A stretch of 64,000 bases of DNA from Asanoa sp040676615. Lineage in GTDB: Bacteria > Actinomycetota > Actinomycetes > Mycobacteriales > Micromonosporaceae. Below, piece after piece: positions 17,156 to 28,000 of this stretch; the stretch's first letter is position 1, and every line of letters begins with the position of its first letter. The notes under the pieces are model-generated. The model was not told where the DNA came from. It was given only the letters and a program-made list of their open reading frames with translations, and did not search any database. A program made the translations under genes and the position numbers. The stretch lies in assembly GCF_040676615.1 (NCBI RefSeq), contig NZ_JBFAPI010000026.1:4536-68535 (forward strand). Reading direction: 5' to 3'.

Positions 17156-17505
17156 GCCGGACCACCCAGCTGGACCACCTGCACGTAGTTTCCGTCAACG
17201 TCCTCGACGGTGCCGATCAGCCCCGGCGGGCCCGGCTCGACCGGCCTGACCCAGGTGACCCCGAGACCGGTCAGGTGTGCGGCGACCGCACGCGCGTCGG
17301 TCACGTAGAGGTTGATCAGGACGCGCCCGGGTTCGCGTGCCGCGGGCTCGAGGTCGGTGCGCGCATCGAAGATCAGCCGGCTGCCCTCGGCCAATTGCAG
17401 CACGCCGCTCTCTGGCGCGTCCGGCGCGAAGGCCGCGCGATACCAGCGGGCCAGCCGCTGCGGGTCGGGACTGCCCAACACCAAGCTGCCCAGCCGGACT
17501 GTCAT
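17152..17505 (-). CDS. VOC (glyoxalase-like) domain protein
   Basis: A protein of about 117 residues with one VOC repeat pair: LGSLVLGSPDPQRLARWYRAAF at the start, LINLYVTDARAVAAHL in the middle, and GTVEDVDGNYVQVVQL at the end. VOC proteins bind a metal and small substrates, or sequester antibiotics such as bleomycin; the function here is unknown. An upstream ATG at 17517 is also possible. It is the first gene of the coupled VOC/sigma/MFS operon, which may point to toxin or antibiotic resistance. Confidence 0.78.
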   Translation of the reverse strand: MTVRLGSLVLGSPDPQRLARWYRAAFAPDAPESGVLQLAEGSRLIFDARTDLEPAAREPGRVLINLYVTDARAVAAHLTGLGVTWVRPVEPGPPGLIGTVEDVDGNYVQVVQLGGPA

Positions 17506-17619
17506 GTTTCCACTCATGCCTGTACTGATCCGCGGCGCGGCCAAAACTCATCGCGCGATACTGGTGCTGGTTGCGGTATCAGCGCTAATCCGGTCAAACC
17601 CACCTTGGGGGGCCAAACG

Positions 17620-18072
17620 ATGCGCACGGAACACGACCTCGCATCTGTCGGGACAGTGGTCGCGCGGTACGGCCTGGCGACGGTCTTCATCTGGGTCGGC
17701 GGCCTCAAGTTCGTCGAGTACGAGGTGGAGAACTCGAAGCCGCTGATGAGCGCGAGTCCCTTGACGTTGCAGCTCTACAAGCGGATGGGCGCACGCAAGC
17801 TGGCCCGCCTGGTCGGCGTCTCGCAGATGGTCCTGGGCGGCCTGATCGCGGCCCGGCCGGTTGCGCCGCGGGCGTCGGCACTGGGAAGCCTCGGCGCGGC
17901 CGGGATGATGGTCGGCACCCTGAGCTTCCTGATCACGACGCCGCAGGCGTGGCAGAACGGGATCCCGCAGCTCTCCATCCTCGGCGAGGCGTTGCTCAAG
18001 GACAGCGTCCTGCTCGGCGCCGGCCTCGTGACGGCCGCCGAGTCGCTACGATCCGCGAGTGGCGGACACTAG
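17620..18072 (+). CDS. DUF417 family membrane protein (RclC/YkgB-like)
   Basis: A 150-residue protein with four hydrophobic segments. VARYGLATVFIWVGGLKFVEYEVE and SKPLMSASPL are characteristic of DUF417, the family of E. coli RclC, a reactive-chlorine resistance protein. The motif GLKF.EYE is well kept. A chloride- or oxidant-stress role is extrapolated from E. coli. TTGGGGGG precedes the ATG. The last 14 bases overlap the next gene, so the two are likely co-transcribed. Confidence 0.8.
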   Translation: MRTEHDLASVGTVVARYGLATVFIWVGGLKFVEYEVENSKPLMSASPLTLQLYKRMGARKLARLVGVSQMVLGGLIAARPVAPRASALGSLGAAGMMVGTLSFLITTPQAWQNGIPQLSILGEALLKDSVLLGAGLVTAAESLRSASGGH

Positions 18073-19294
18073 CGGCCTGCGGGTGGCGATAGCCGGTGCC
18101 GGCCTCGGTGGGCTGTGCCTGGCCCAAGGGCTCGCGCGGGCCGGTGTCGACGTGCAGGTCTACGAGCGCGACGCCACCGCCGACGCCCGGCGGCAGGGTT
18201 ACCGGCTGCACGTCGACGCGCGCGCCGGCCTCGCCCTGCGGCGGTGCCTCCCAGCCGACCTGCTGCGGCTGTTCCTGGCGACGGCGAGCCGGCCCAGCCG
18301 CGCCTTCACCGTGCTGTCGTCCCGGCTGCGCACCCTGCACGTGACGCACACCGACCCCGACCGCGACCCCTACCGGCCGGCGACGCTGGCCACGTCGGTC
18401 GACCGCGGGACGTTCCGGGAGATCCTCAGCGCCGGCCTCGACGACCGGATCCACCGCGGCCGCGAACTCGACGGCTACGAGGCGGACCCGGCCGGAGTGA
18501 CGCTGCGCTTCGCCGACGGGTCGACCGAACGGGCCGACGTGCTGGTCGGCGCCGACGGCATCAACTCCGCGGTGCGCCGCACCCTGCTGCCCGACGTGAC
18601 GCCGGCCGACACCGGCGCGCGCATCATCTACGGCCGGACGCCCCTCGACGCGCAGACCCGACCTCTCGTCCCGGCCGCGCTGCGCGACGGGTTCACGGCG
18701 ATCGTCGGCGGTCGGGTCGGTATGGCCGCCGGGCTCGTCGAGTTCCGCCAGCCACCTCCGGAGGCGGCCGCGACGATCGCCCCGGGCGTGCGGCTGACCG
18801 CGGCCGGCGACTATCTGATGTGGGCGGTGTCCGCCCGCCGGGAGCACCTCCCCGACCTGGCCGGCCTGGACGCCGCGGGGCTGCATGCCGTCGCGGCCGA
18901 CGCGATTCGCCGGTGGCACCCCGACCTGCGGGCGCTGCTCGCCCGGGCCGCGGTCGACGAGACGTTCCTCGTCCGGGTCCGCAGCGCCGAGCGCGTCCAG
19001 CCGTGGCGGCCCGGCCGGGTCACCCTGCTGGGCGACGCGATCCACGCGATGAGCCCGGCCCGCGGTTCGGGCGCCAACACGGCACTGCAGGACGCCTCGA
19101 ACCTGTGCGCCGCGCTCACCTCCGGCGGTGGCGACGCCGTCGCGGCGATCGGGGCGTACGAGGAGAAGATGCGCGACTACGGCTTCGCGGCCGTCGAGGC
19201 GTCCCGCCGGGCGGAGCGGCGGGCCAGCCCGTACTGGCTATGGATCCTCGAACGGCTGCCGGTGCGAAATCGCGTTGCCGGTGGCGGCCGGTGA
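18059..19294 (+). CDS. FAD-dependent monooxygenase (PHBH/aromatic hydroxylase fold)
   Basis: A 411-residue flavoprotein. The dinucleotide fold GAGLGGLCLAQGLARAG, the DG motif VLVGADGINSAVR and the second FAD motif VTLLGDAIHAMSPARGSGAN are complete, so it should use NAD(P)H and O2 to oxidise an organic substrate. Close relatives include TetX-like and FAD-binding resistance enzymes, but the substrate is not predictable. GTG 18059 lies inside the end of the DUF417 gene, so translation is probably coupled. A TAGCCT box for the next unit begins four bases after its stop codon. Confidence 0.87.
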   Translation: MADTSGLRVAIAGAGLGGLCLAQGLARAGVDVQVYERDATADARRQGYRLHVDARAGLALRRCLPADLLRLFLATASRPSRAFTVLSSRLRTLHVTHTDPDRDPYRPATLATSVDRGTFREILSAGLDDRIHRGRELDGYEADPAGVTLRFADGSTERADVLVGADGINSAVRRTLLPDVTPADTGARIIYGRTPLDAQTRPLVPAALRDGFTAIVGGRVGMAAGLVEFRQPPPEAAATIAPGVRLTAAGDYLMWAVSARREHLPDLAGLDAAGLHAVAADAIRRWHPDLRALLARAAVDETFLVRVRSAERVQPWRPGRVTLLGDAIHAMSPARGSGANTALQDASNLCAALTSGGGDAVAAIGAYEEKMRDYGFAAVEASRRAERRASPYWLWILERLPVRNRVAGGGR

Positions 19295-19298
19295 GGCC

Positions 19299-19304
19299 TA
19301 GCCT
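19299..19304 (+). promoter_or_regulatory. -10 box TAGCCT ahead of the CxxC ORF and rtcB
   Basis: A TANNNT hexamer followed 13 bases later by the GAGGAG ribosome binding site of the small ORF at 19332. It is the nearest promoter-like element for the rtcB unit. Confidence 0.45.
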
Positions 19305-19331
19305 TGATCACGACGAGCGAGGAGTCCGGCC

Positions 19332-19436
19332 ATGACGGTGCAAGCCACAGCGAACGCGACACGGTGCCTGCCGTGTGGTGGCGTGGTCCTGCCGTCCGCC
19401 GCACCAGCCTCGCGCCGACCGGGTCGACGGTCCTAG
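19332..19436 (+). CDS. Small 34-residue CxxC ORF upstream of rtcB
   Basis: A short frame not joined to any larger protein. GAGGAG lies at the normal distance before its ATG and a TAGCCT box lies just upstream, so it has complete expression signals. It encodes TRCLPCGGVVLPSAAPASR near its N-terminus, a single CxxC-G knuckle, then a basic tail (RRPGRR). One knuckle is too little for a full zinc ribbon unless it dimerises; it could instead be a decayed zinc-ribbon gene or a leader peptide. The function is unknown. Confidence 0.4.
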   Translation: MTVQATANATRCLPCGGVVLPSAAPASRRPGRRS

Positions 19437-19524
19437 CCGAGCGCCTCGCGCCGCTGCTGCTGCCGCCCACCCGCCACCGGGTCCGGGCGGCGCTTTCTCT
19501 CCTCCCTCCATAAAGGAGTCCGCC

Positions 19525-20724
19525 ATGAGTTTCACCCTGCTGCCCGGCACCCGGGCGCCGGTCCGGGTGTGGACCGATCCCGCGACCATCGAGGCCGAAG
19601 CGGCCGGTCAGCTGCGCAACATCGGCTCGCTGCCGTGGGTCGAGGGTGTCGCGGTCATGCCCGACGTGCACTTCGGCAAGGGCGCCACGGTCGGTTCGGT
19701 CATCGCCATGCGGCAGGCGCTCGCGCCGGCCGCGGTCGGTGTCGACATCGGCTGCGGCATGTCGGCGGTGCGCACCAGCCTCACCGACGCGGACCTGCCC
19801 GACGACCTCGGCCCGCTGCGGCGCGCGATCGAGTCGGCCATCCCGGTCGGCTTCAACGCACACGACGAGCCGGTCAACCCGCGCCGCGTCCACGGGATGC
19901 CGACGGCGGGCTGGGACGCGTTCTGGGCCACGTTCACGTCACTGACCCCGGGCGTACGCCAGCTCGAGGCACGCGCGACCCGGCAGCTCGGCACGCTCGG
20001 CGGCGGCAACCACTTCATCGAGGTCTGCGTCGAGCAGGGCGGCCCCGACGCCGGGCGGGTCTGGCTGATGCTGCACTCGGGGTCCCGCAACATCGGCAAG
20101 GAGCTGGCGGAGCGGCACATCGCGGTGGCCCGCAAGCTCCCGCACAACGCCGACCTGCCCGACCGCGACCTGGCGGTGTTCGTCACCGGCACGCCGGAGA
20201 TGGACGCCTACCGGCACGACCTAACCTGGGCGCAGGAGTACGCGGCGCGCAACCGCGCCATCATGCTGGCGCTGCTGTGCCGGGTGGTGCGGGAGGCGGT
20301 CGGCCGGGTCCGGTTCGACGAGCCGATCTCGTGCCACCACAACTACGTGGCCGAGGAGCGCTACGGCGGTGTCGACCTGCTGGTGACCCGCAAGGGCGCG
20401 ATCAAGGCGGGGCGCGGCGACCTGGGCATCATCCCGGGCTCGATGGGCACCGGGTCCTACATCGTGCGCGGCCTGGGCAACGACGACGCGTACCGGTCGG
20501 CGTCGCACGGGGCGGGGCGGCGGATGTCGCGGGCGAAGGCGAAGAAGACGTTCACGACCCAGGACCTGGCCGAGCAGACGGCGGGCGTCGAGTGCCGCAA
20601 GGACGCCGGGGTCGTCGACGAGATCCCCGGCGCCTACAAGGACCTGGGCGCCGTGATCGCGGAGCAGCGCGACCTGGTCGAGGTCGTCGCCCACCTCAAG
20701 CAGGTCGTGTGCGTGAAGGGTTGA
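19525..20724 (+). CDS. rtcB: RtcB family RNA-splicing ligase
   Basis: A 399-residue protein. Metal-binding and guanylation motifs are in place: MPDVHFGKGATVGSV, GVDIGCGMSAV (Mn-binding Cys), LGGGNHFIEV, LHSGSRNIG, CHHNYV, and SASHGAGRRMSR, which bears the His that receives GMP. RtcB is known to join 2',3'-cyclic phosphate or 3'-phosphate RNA ends to 5'-OH ends using GTP and Mn2+, repairing tRNA or other RNA. No archease or RtcA gene is adjacent. AAAGGAG precedes the ATG. The unit ends at a strong hairpin. Confidence 0.93.
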   Translation: MSFTLLPGTRAPVRVWTDPATIEAEAAGQLRNIGSLPWVEGVAVMPDVHFGKGATVGSVIAMRQALAPAAVGVDIGCGMSAVRTSLTDADLPDDLGPLRRAIESAIPVGFNAHDEPVNPRRVHGMPTAGWDAFWATFTSLTPGVRQLEARATRQLGTLGGGNHFIEVCVEQGGPDAGRVWLMLHSGSRNIGKELAERHIAVARKLPHNADLPDRDLAVFVTGTPEMDAYRHDLTWAQEYAARNRAIMLALLCRVVREAVGRVRFDEPISCHHNYVAEERYGGVDLLVTRKGAIKAGRGDLGIIPGSMGTGSYIVRGLGNDDAYRSASHGAGRRMSRAKAKKTFTTQDLAEQTAGVECRKDAGVVDEIPGAYKDLGAVIAEQRDLVEVVAHLKQVVCVKG

Positions 20725-20727
20725 ACA

Positions 20728-20766
20728 GCGCGGCCGCCGGTCCTCCGCGGAGACCGGCGGCCGCGC
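20728..20766. terminator. Perfect 15-bp hairpin between rtcB and the esterase gene
   Basis: GCGCGGCCGCCGGTC (20728-20742) pairs fully with 20752-20766 across a nine-base loop. It lies four bases after the rtcB stop and ten before the end of the convergent esterase gene, so it can end transcription from both sides. There is no U-tract, as is common in actinomycetes. Confidence 0.8.
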
Positions 20767-20776
20767 GCCGCCCGGG

Positions 20777-21889
20777 TCAGGCGACCGCCGACCAGCGCTG
20801 GGCGCCGGTGCCGTTGCAGGTGTAGAGCTGCACCTTGGTGCCGTTGGCGGTGCCGCTCGCGGTCACGTCGACACACTTGCCCGACGCCGGGACGAGGATC
20901 GAGCCGTTGGCCTGGAACGTGAACTTCTGGGCGCCCGTACCGTTGCAGTCCCAGATCTGGATCTTCGTGCCGTTGGCCGTGCCGTTGCCGTTGACGTCGA
21001 GGCAACGGTTGCCGTAGACGCGCAACTCGTTGGCGGCCGTGCGGGTCCATTTCTGGTTGGCGCCGTTGTGGCAGTCCCAGATGTGGACCTGGGCGCCGGG
21101 GGTGGTGCTGGCGCCGGAGACGTCCATGCACCGGCCCGACTGCGGGTTGACCAGCGAGACCGGCGTGCCGACGGGCGGCCCGGTGGTGGCCGGCGCCTGC
21201 AGGCTGGCCGGCACGGAACGCAGCGCGGTGTACCAGACCGCGGCCATCTTGTCGTAGCCAGCCTGGTTGGGGTGCACGCCGTCGGCCAGGTCGGCGGTGG
21301 TCAGGGCAGAGTGCTGGTCGACCAGGTGCGTCTTGGCGCCCTTGCCGGCGACGATGCCGGGGATGGCGGCGTTGTAGGCGCGTACCCGCTGCTCCAGGGT
21401 CGCGTCGGTCTCCGGGGTGAGCTGGGCGACGAACAGTTCCACGTCGGGCGCGTTGGCCCGGATCTTGTCGATCAGCGCGGAGAGCCGCGCGGGCGCGTTG
21501 GCGATGTCGTAATTCTGGTTCATGTCGTTGGTGCCGATGTGCAGCAGGATCGTGCGCGGCGTGTACGCGCCGAGCCAGGCGACGATGTTGGCGTCGATCT
21601 GGTCGATCCGCCAGCCGGAGTGGCCCTCGTGGTCGTGGTCGCCGAGGGCGGCCGGCCCGTTGAACCCGGACCCGACGAAGTCGACGGTGTAGCCGCCGCC
21701 GACCAGCCGCTGCCACAGGTTGATCCGGTAGCCGCCGGGGACGTTGTAGCCGTCGGTGATCGAGTCACCGAGCGGCATCACCCGCACGCCGCCGTTGGAC
21801 TCGGCGTGGGCCGGTGTCGCGGCGACGACGCCGATGCCCACCGTGGCGAGCGTGAGCGCGAGCCCGAGTCGGGCCAGTCTCCAGCGCAT
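20777..21889 (-). CDS. Secreted SGNH-family esterase with CBM13 (ricin-type) lectin domain
   Basis: A 370-residue exoenzyme with a signal peptide ending ATPAHA. The SGNH blocks are visible: VMPLGDSITDGYN (Ser43), LLHIGTNDMNQNY, and LADGVHPNQAGYD with the catalytic Asp and His. Residues about 245-370 form a beta-trefoil with three repeats ending NQKW, AQKF and AQRW, typical of CBM13. The likely role is removal of acyl groups from plant polysaccharide bound by the lectin domain. GAGAGGAAC precedes the ATG. Confidence 0.9.
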   Translation of the reverse strand: MRWRLARLGLALTLATVGIGVVAATPAHAESNGGVRVMPLGDSITDGYNVPGGYRINLWQRLVGGGYTVDFVGSGFNGPAALGDHDHEGHSGWRIDQIDANIVAWLGAYTPRTILLHIGTNDMNQNYDIANAPARLSALIDKIRANAPDVELFVAQLTPETDATLEQRVRAYNAAIPGIVAGKGAKTHLVDQHSALTTADLADGVHPNQAGYDKMAAVWYTALRSVPASLQAPATTGPPVGTPVSLVNPQSGRCMDVSGASTTPGAQVHIWDCHNGANQKWTRTAANELRVYGNRCLDVNGNGTANGTKIQIWDCNGTGAQKFTFQANGSILVPASGKCVDVTASGTANGTKVQLYTCNGTGAQRWSAVA

Positions 21890-22047
21890 GGCACGTTCCT
21901 CTCGTCAGTGCCGTCCGGGACGGGGGACGGCTCCTGAGATCGAGGTTCGGCGATATCGACTGGTCGACGGGAGCCCTGCGGCCCACTCGGAGCGGCGGGC
22001 GTCGATGCCCGTGCGCCGAACGGTCACACGCGGGCGGCTGACCGGGC

Positions 22048-22081
22048 GGCGTGGCCGGGGCATCGTCGCCCCGGCCACGCC
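22048..22081. terminator. Perfect 14-bp hairpin after the PKS gene
   Basis: GGCGTGGCCGGGGC (22048-22061) pairs fully with 22068-22081 over a six-base loop, 13 bases beyond the PKS stop codon. It is a strong factor-independent-type terminator without a U-tract. Confidence 0.78.
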
Positions 22082-22094
22082 GGGTCAGCAGGGC

Positions 22095-25000
22095 TCAGCC
22101 CTCGTCGGGCTCCAGGGCCAGGCCCATGTGGCCGGCCAGGCCTTCGGCCAGGGCGGCCAGGGTCGGGTGCGTCCAGACGAAGTTGCCGGCCAGCTTGACG
22201 CCGAGACCGGCCTCCAGGCGGGCCCGCAGCTCCATCGCCAGCAGCGAGTCGAAGCCCAGCGCCCGCAGTGGCGTCCGCGGGTCCAGGGCGCTGTCGCCCA
22301 GCCGCATCACCGCCTGGACGTGGCCGCCCACGTAGGACTCCAGCGCCGCCCGGCGGGCCAGGCCCGCCGGTGCCGCCGCCAACTCCGCGCGGACGTCGGC
22401 GACCGTCGGGCCGGACGGGCTCGCCGCCCTCGGAGTCGCGACCGCCGCGAGGACGTCGGCGAAGAACGGCGACGCCGGTGCCGGCACCCAGGTGGCCGGC
22501 GCGCCCGGGATCACGCCGGTGCGGACTCGCTCGTGGGCCAGCAAGGTAGACAGCGCGGAGAACCCGTCCGCCGTGCCGATCGTGGTGTAGCCGCGCGCCG
22601 CGAAGTCGGTCGCCGCGCCGGTCTGGCCCCACGGGCCCCAGTTGACCGCCAGCGTCGGCAGGCCCTGGGCGCTGCGCCATGACGCGAAGCCGTCGAGCCA
22701 GGAGTTCGCGGCCGCGTACACCGTCTGGCCGGCGTTTCCGATCAGCGACGCCATCGACGAGAAGACGACGAACCAGTCCAGCCGGTGTCCGGCGACCGCG
22801 GAGTGCAGCGCGCGGGCGCCCACCACCTTCGGCCGCCAGACCGTGTCGAACTGCTCGTCGGCCACCGTCGTCAGCGCCGCGTCGGAGAGCACCATCGCCG
22901 CGTGCAGCACGCCGCACAGCGGCCGGCCGAAGGCGGTGGCCGCCTCGACCAGGGCCGTCGCCGTGCCGGGTGACGCGACGTCGCCGCGGAGCACGGTGAC
23001 CCGGGTGCCGGCGGCGCGCAGCTCCGCGATCGCCGCCGCGGCCTCGGGCGACGGCGCCCGGCGGCCGTTGAGCACGAGGTGACCGGCGCCGCGCGCGGCC
23101 AGCCAGGCCGCCGCCGCGAGGCCGACGCCGGTCAGGCCGCCGGTGATGATGTACGAGCCGTCGCCGCGCACCGGGGGCTCTGCCGGGCGCGCCGCCGGCA
23201 GCGTCCCGGAACCCGGCACGGTCAGCACCAGCTTGCCCTGGTGTGCCGCCGCGGCCATCGTGCGGAACGCCTCGGTCGCCGAGGTCAGCGGGTAGGACCG
23301 CACCGGCAGCGGCGGGAGTGACCCGTCGGCCAGCCCGGCCAGCACCTCCCGGAGCACCGTCGCGAACAGACCCGGCCGGCGGCTCTGCAACTCGATCAGG
23401 TCGACCGTGCTGAAGGAGATGTTGTGCCGCATCGGTGCCAGCCCGATGGCCCGGTCGGCGAGGATGTCGCGCACGCCGAGCTCGACGAACCGGCCGAACG
23501 GCCGGAGGGTCGACAGGCCCGCCCGGATGGCCGGGCCGGACAGCGAGTTGAGCACCACGTCGACGCCCTCGCCGCCGGTGGCCTCCAGCGTCTCGGCCGC
23601 GAAGTCGAGGGAACGGGAGTCCATCACGGCCGCGATGCCCAACTCGCGCAGCCGGGCCCGCTTCTCCGGCGTGCCGGCGGTGGCGAACACGGTCGCGCCG
23701 AGCTTGCGGGCGACCGCGATCGCGGCCAGCCCGGTGCCGCCGGTTCCACTGTGGATGAGCACCCGCTCGCCGGAGCGGACGCCGGCGACGTGGCGCAGCG
23801 CGTACCAGGCGGTCAGGTAGCCGGTCAGCTGGCCGGCGGCGACCACCGGGTCGAGCCCGCCCGGCATCCGGGCCACCGCGGTGGCCGGCACGGTCAGGAA
23901 CGAGCCGAACGCGCCGCCGCGCAGGTCGACCGCGAGCACCGATTCGCCGACGGCGAGCGGGACGCCGGCACCGACCGCGCTGACCACGCCGGCGCACTCG
24001 AAGCCGATCCGGTAGCGGACGTCGTGGCCGTCCCCGGGCAGCAGGCCGAGCACGGTGAGCACGTCGCGGAAGTTGACCCCGGTGGCGGTCACCTGGATCT
24101 CCACCTCGCCCGGGCCGGGGCGCCGGCGGTGGCAGGCGGCCAACTCCAGGGCCGACAGGTCGCCGAGGCGGCCGGCCCGCAGCCGGAAGCCGTCGACGCC
24201 GCAGCGGACGTCGACCGTGGAAACCTCGGGCACCGGGGCGTACGCCAGCCGCGCGACCATGCGCTTTCCGGAGCGGAGCCGCACCTCGTCGTCGGTGCCG
24301 TTGGCGAGCAACTCGTCGGCGAGCAGGCCGGCATCGTCGGTCTCGACCAGCGTCGCCCGCAGTTCCGGGTGCTCGATCGCCAGCACCCGGACGATGCCGC
24401 GCAGCGCCGACTCGTCCAGCGCGCCGCCGGTGACCAGCACCAGCCGCGGCGGTACGGCCTCGGCACACAGCGCCTGGGCCACCGCGACCGCGCGCCGGGT
24501 GCGGTCGAGCGCGGCGTCCCCACCGGAGGGCCCGCCGCAGACCAGCGCGACGGCGCCGGGCAGCACCCCGCCGAGCAGGCCGAGCACCGGCTCGGTGAGT
24601 GGCGCGTCGACCACGTCGACGACGGCGCCGCGGGCCCGTAGGGCCGACACGACCGGCAGCACGGCGCCGCCGCCCTCGCCGACCAGCAGCACCCGGCCGA
24701 CGGCCCGGCCGGTCAATGCCGGGGCCGCCTCCCAGCGGGGTTCCAGCAGCCACTCCCCCGCCTCCGTCGCGGGCACCCGCTGGCGCACGCACCGCAGGCC
24801 GGCGAGGGTCAGCACGGCCGCGCCGGCGCCGTCGCGGAGCACCACGTCGCCGGTGAACGCGTCGGCACCGGACGAGACCAGTCGGGCCTCGGCGTACGCG
24901 GCCGTCGCCAGGTCGCCGGTCACCGCCACCCGCGCGATGCCGACCGGCAGCACCAGGCCGCGGCCGGGCGCGTCGAGCACGGTGGCGACCAGCAGTTGGG

Positions 25001-28000
25001 CGCACAGGTCGAGCAGCACCGGGTGGATCGCGAGCCCGGCCGGCGCCGGGCCCGGCGTGGCGACGTTCGCCCGTGCGGCGGATCCGTCGGCCGACCGGGT
25101 CAGCTCGGACAGGCCGGCGAACGCCGGACCGTGGTGGATGCCCCGGGCCCGCATGGCGGCGTAGAGCGCGCCGGCGTCGCCGGGAACGTCACAGGTCGTC
25201 GACGGGGAGTCCATCGTGGACCGCCGACCGGTGCGCAGCGTCGCGGTGGCGTGCCGGACCCAGGCACCGTCCGCACCGCGGGCGAGGATCTCGCACTCGG
25301 CCCGGTCCTGCGCCGTCATCGTCACGGTGGTGCTGATCTCGGTGCGCGCCTCGAGCCGGAGCAGCTCGCGGAACACGAGGTCCTCGACGACGACCTCGTC
25401 GGCCGGCGTCGCGAACACCGCACACGCGGCGCTGAGCGCGAGCGCGTGGAACGCCGCACCGGGCAGCACCGCCTCGTCGTGCACCCGGTGATGGGCCAGG
25501 AACGGCAGCGCGTCCAGGCCGGCGTCGCCGACCCAGGTGTGCCGCACCGGGTCGCCGGCCACCTCGGTGTGCCGGCCCGGCAGGCCGGCGACGAGCGGTT
25601 CCGGCTCCCCGTGCGACACGTCGACCCAGTGCCGGCGCCGGTCGTAGGTCATCGTCGGCGGGTCGGCCAGTTCGGCGTCGCCGTAGAGGGCCGACCAGGC
25701 GACCGGCACGCCGGCGCAGTGCAGCGCCGCCAGCGCGGTGCGGAAGGTCTGCACCTCCGGTTCGTCGCGGCGAAGGGTGCCGACCACCACGCCCTCGGCC
25801 GTGCTGTCGCGCACGGCGCCGGTGACGATCGGGTGCGGCGAGACCTCCAGGAAGACCCGATGCCGATCGGCCGCGGCGGCACCGATGGCGGCCGAGAAGC
25901 GGACGGGCTGCCGCAGGTTGCGGCACCAGTAGTCGGCGTCGAACGCGGGCTCCTCGGAGCGCGGGTCGAGCACCGTCGAGTAGAAGCGGACGGCGGGGTC
26001 GCGCGGCCGCAGGTCCTTCAGCGCGGCGGCGAGGTCCTGGAGCAGCGGGTCGACCTGTGGCGAGTGCGACGCGACGTCGACCGCGACCAGCCGGGCCGGC
26101 ACGCCCTCGGCGTCCCAGGCGTCGACCAGCAGGCGGACCCACTCGTCGTCGCCGGCGACCACGGTGCTCTCCGGTGCGGCGACCACCGCGACGGAGACCT
26201 CGGCCCCGGCGCCGGCCGCGGCGATGTCGGCCTCGACCTGTGACCGGCTCAGGCCCACGCTCGCCATCGCGCCGGCGCCGGCGATCCGTTCCAGCAGCGC
26301 CGACCGGCGGCAGATCACGGCGGCGCCGTCGGCCAGGGTGAGCGCGCCGGACACCACCGCGGCGGCCACCTCGCCCATCGAGTGGCCGAGCACGCCGGCC
26401 GGTGTCACGCCGTGCGCCCGCCACAGGTCGGCGAGCGCGACCTGGAGGGCGAACAGCACCGGCTGCACGAAGCCGCAGCCGGACACCTGCTGCCCTGAGC
26501 GGATCACGTCGAGCACGGAGAAACCGGCCTCGGACGCGATCAGCGCGTCGGAGCGGGTCAGGCTGGCGGCGAACGCCGGCTCGGTGGCGAGCAGTTCGCG
26601 GCCCATGCCGGCCCACTGTGAACCCTGGCCGGAGAAGACCCACACGGCGCCGCGGGCCACGCCACCGGGTACGGCGCCGGCGACGACGGCCGGGTCGAGC
26701 CGGCCGGCCGCGTACCCCCGCAGCTTGTCGGAAAGCTCTTCGGTGCTGGTGGCGACCACACCGAGCCGGCCGCGGCCGGCGCCCCGGCGCAACGCGAAGG
26801 TGTGCGCGATGTCGCGCAGCGGCACGTCGCGGCCGTCACCGTCGAGCCAGTCGGCGACCCGCACGGCGGCCGCCGGCAGCGCCTCGCCGGAGCCGGCCGG
26901 GATCACCACCACCTCGGGCTCGCCGGTGGTGCGGGTGGCCGACGCCGACGACGGCAGGGTCGGCGCCTCCTCCAGCACGATGTGCGCGTTGGTGCCGGAG
27001 AAGCCGAACGAGGAGACCGCCGCCCTGCGCACCGCGGCGCCGTCGGGCCAGCGGGTGGTGCCGGTCGGCACGAACAGCCCGGCCGCCGACGGGTCGGTGC
27101 CCGGTGTCCAGCCGGTGAAGTGCAGGTTGCCCGGGATCACGCCGTAGTCGAGGGACAGGATCGCCTTGAGCAGGCCGGCGATGCCGGCGGCCGGCTCCAG
27201 GTGACCGATGTTCGACTTGATCGATCCGATCGCGACCGCGCGGCCCTGGCCGCCGTAGACCCGGGTGAGGCTGGCCAGCTCGGTCGGGTCGCCGAGCCGG
27301 GTGCCGGTGCCGTGCGCCTCGATGTAGCCGACCTGGCTGGCATCGAGGCCGGCGCGGACCAGCGCGGCGCGGTAGACCGCCTCCTGCGCCTCGGCGGACG
27401 GCGCGCTGAGGCCGTCGGAGCGGCCGTCCTGGTTGACCGCCGAACCGCGGACCACGGCCAGGATCCGGTCGCCGTCGCGCAGCGCGTCGCCGAGCCGCTT
27501 GAGCACGACCGCGCCGGCGCCCTCGGACCGGACGAAGCCGTCGGCCCGCTCGTCGAAGGCCCGGCACCGGCCGGTCGGCGAGAGCATCCCGAAGCGGGTG
27601 AACTCGCGGGTGGTCCGCTCGTCGACGACGAGGTTGACCGCGCCGGCGACGGCCAGGTCACACTCGCGGTCGCGCAGCGCCTGCGCGGCCTGGTGCACCG
27701 CCACCAGGCCCGACGAGCAGGCGGTGTCGACGCTGACCGCCGGGCCGTGCAGGCCGAGCAGGTAGGAGATCCGCCCGGCGGCCACGCAGTGCCCGTTGGT
27801 GAGGATCCCGCCGGCCAGCTCCTCGGGCTGGCCGGCGAGGCGGTGCATGTATTCGTCGTAGCTGAGCCCGAGGAAGACCCCGGTCGGCTCGCCGGCCAGC
27901 CGGTCCGGTGGGAGACCGGCGTGCTCGAACGCCTCCCAGACCACCTCGAGCATCAACCGGTGCTGCGGGTCGAGCACGTCGGCCTCGCGCCGGGAGACGC

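Noticed and set aside
22024..25005. A 993-codon open frame on the minus strand inside the PKS gene
   Set aside because: It is Arg/Gly/Pro-rich with no domain likeness and lies in a wrong frame of the well-defined synthase; long shadow frames are expected at this GC content.
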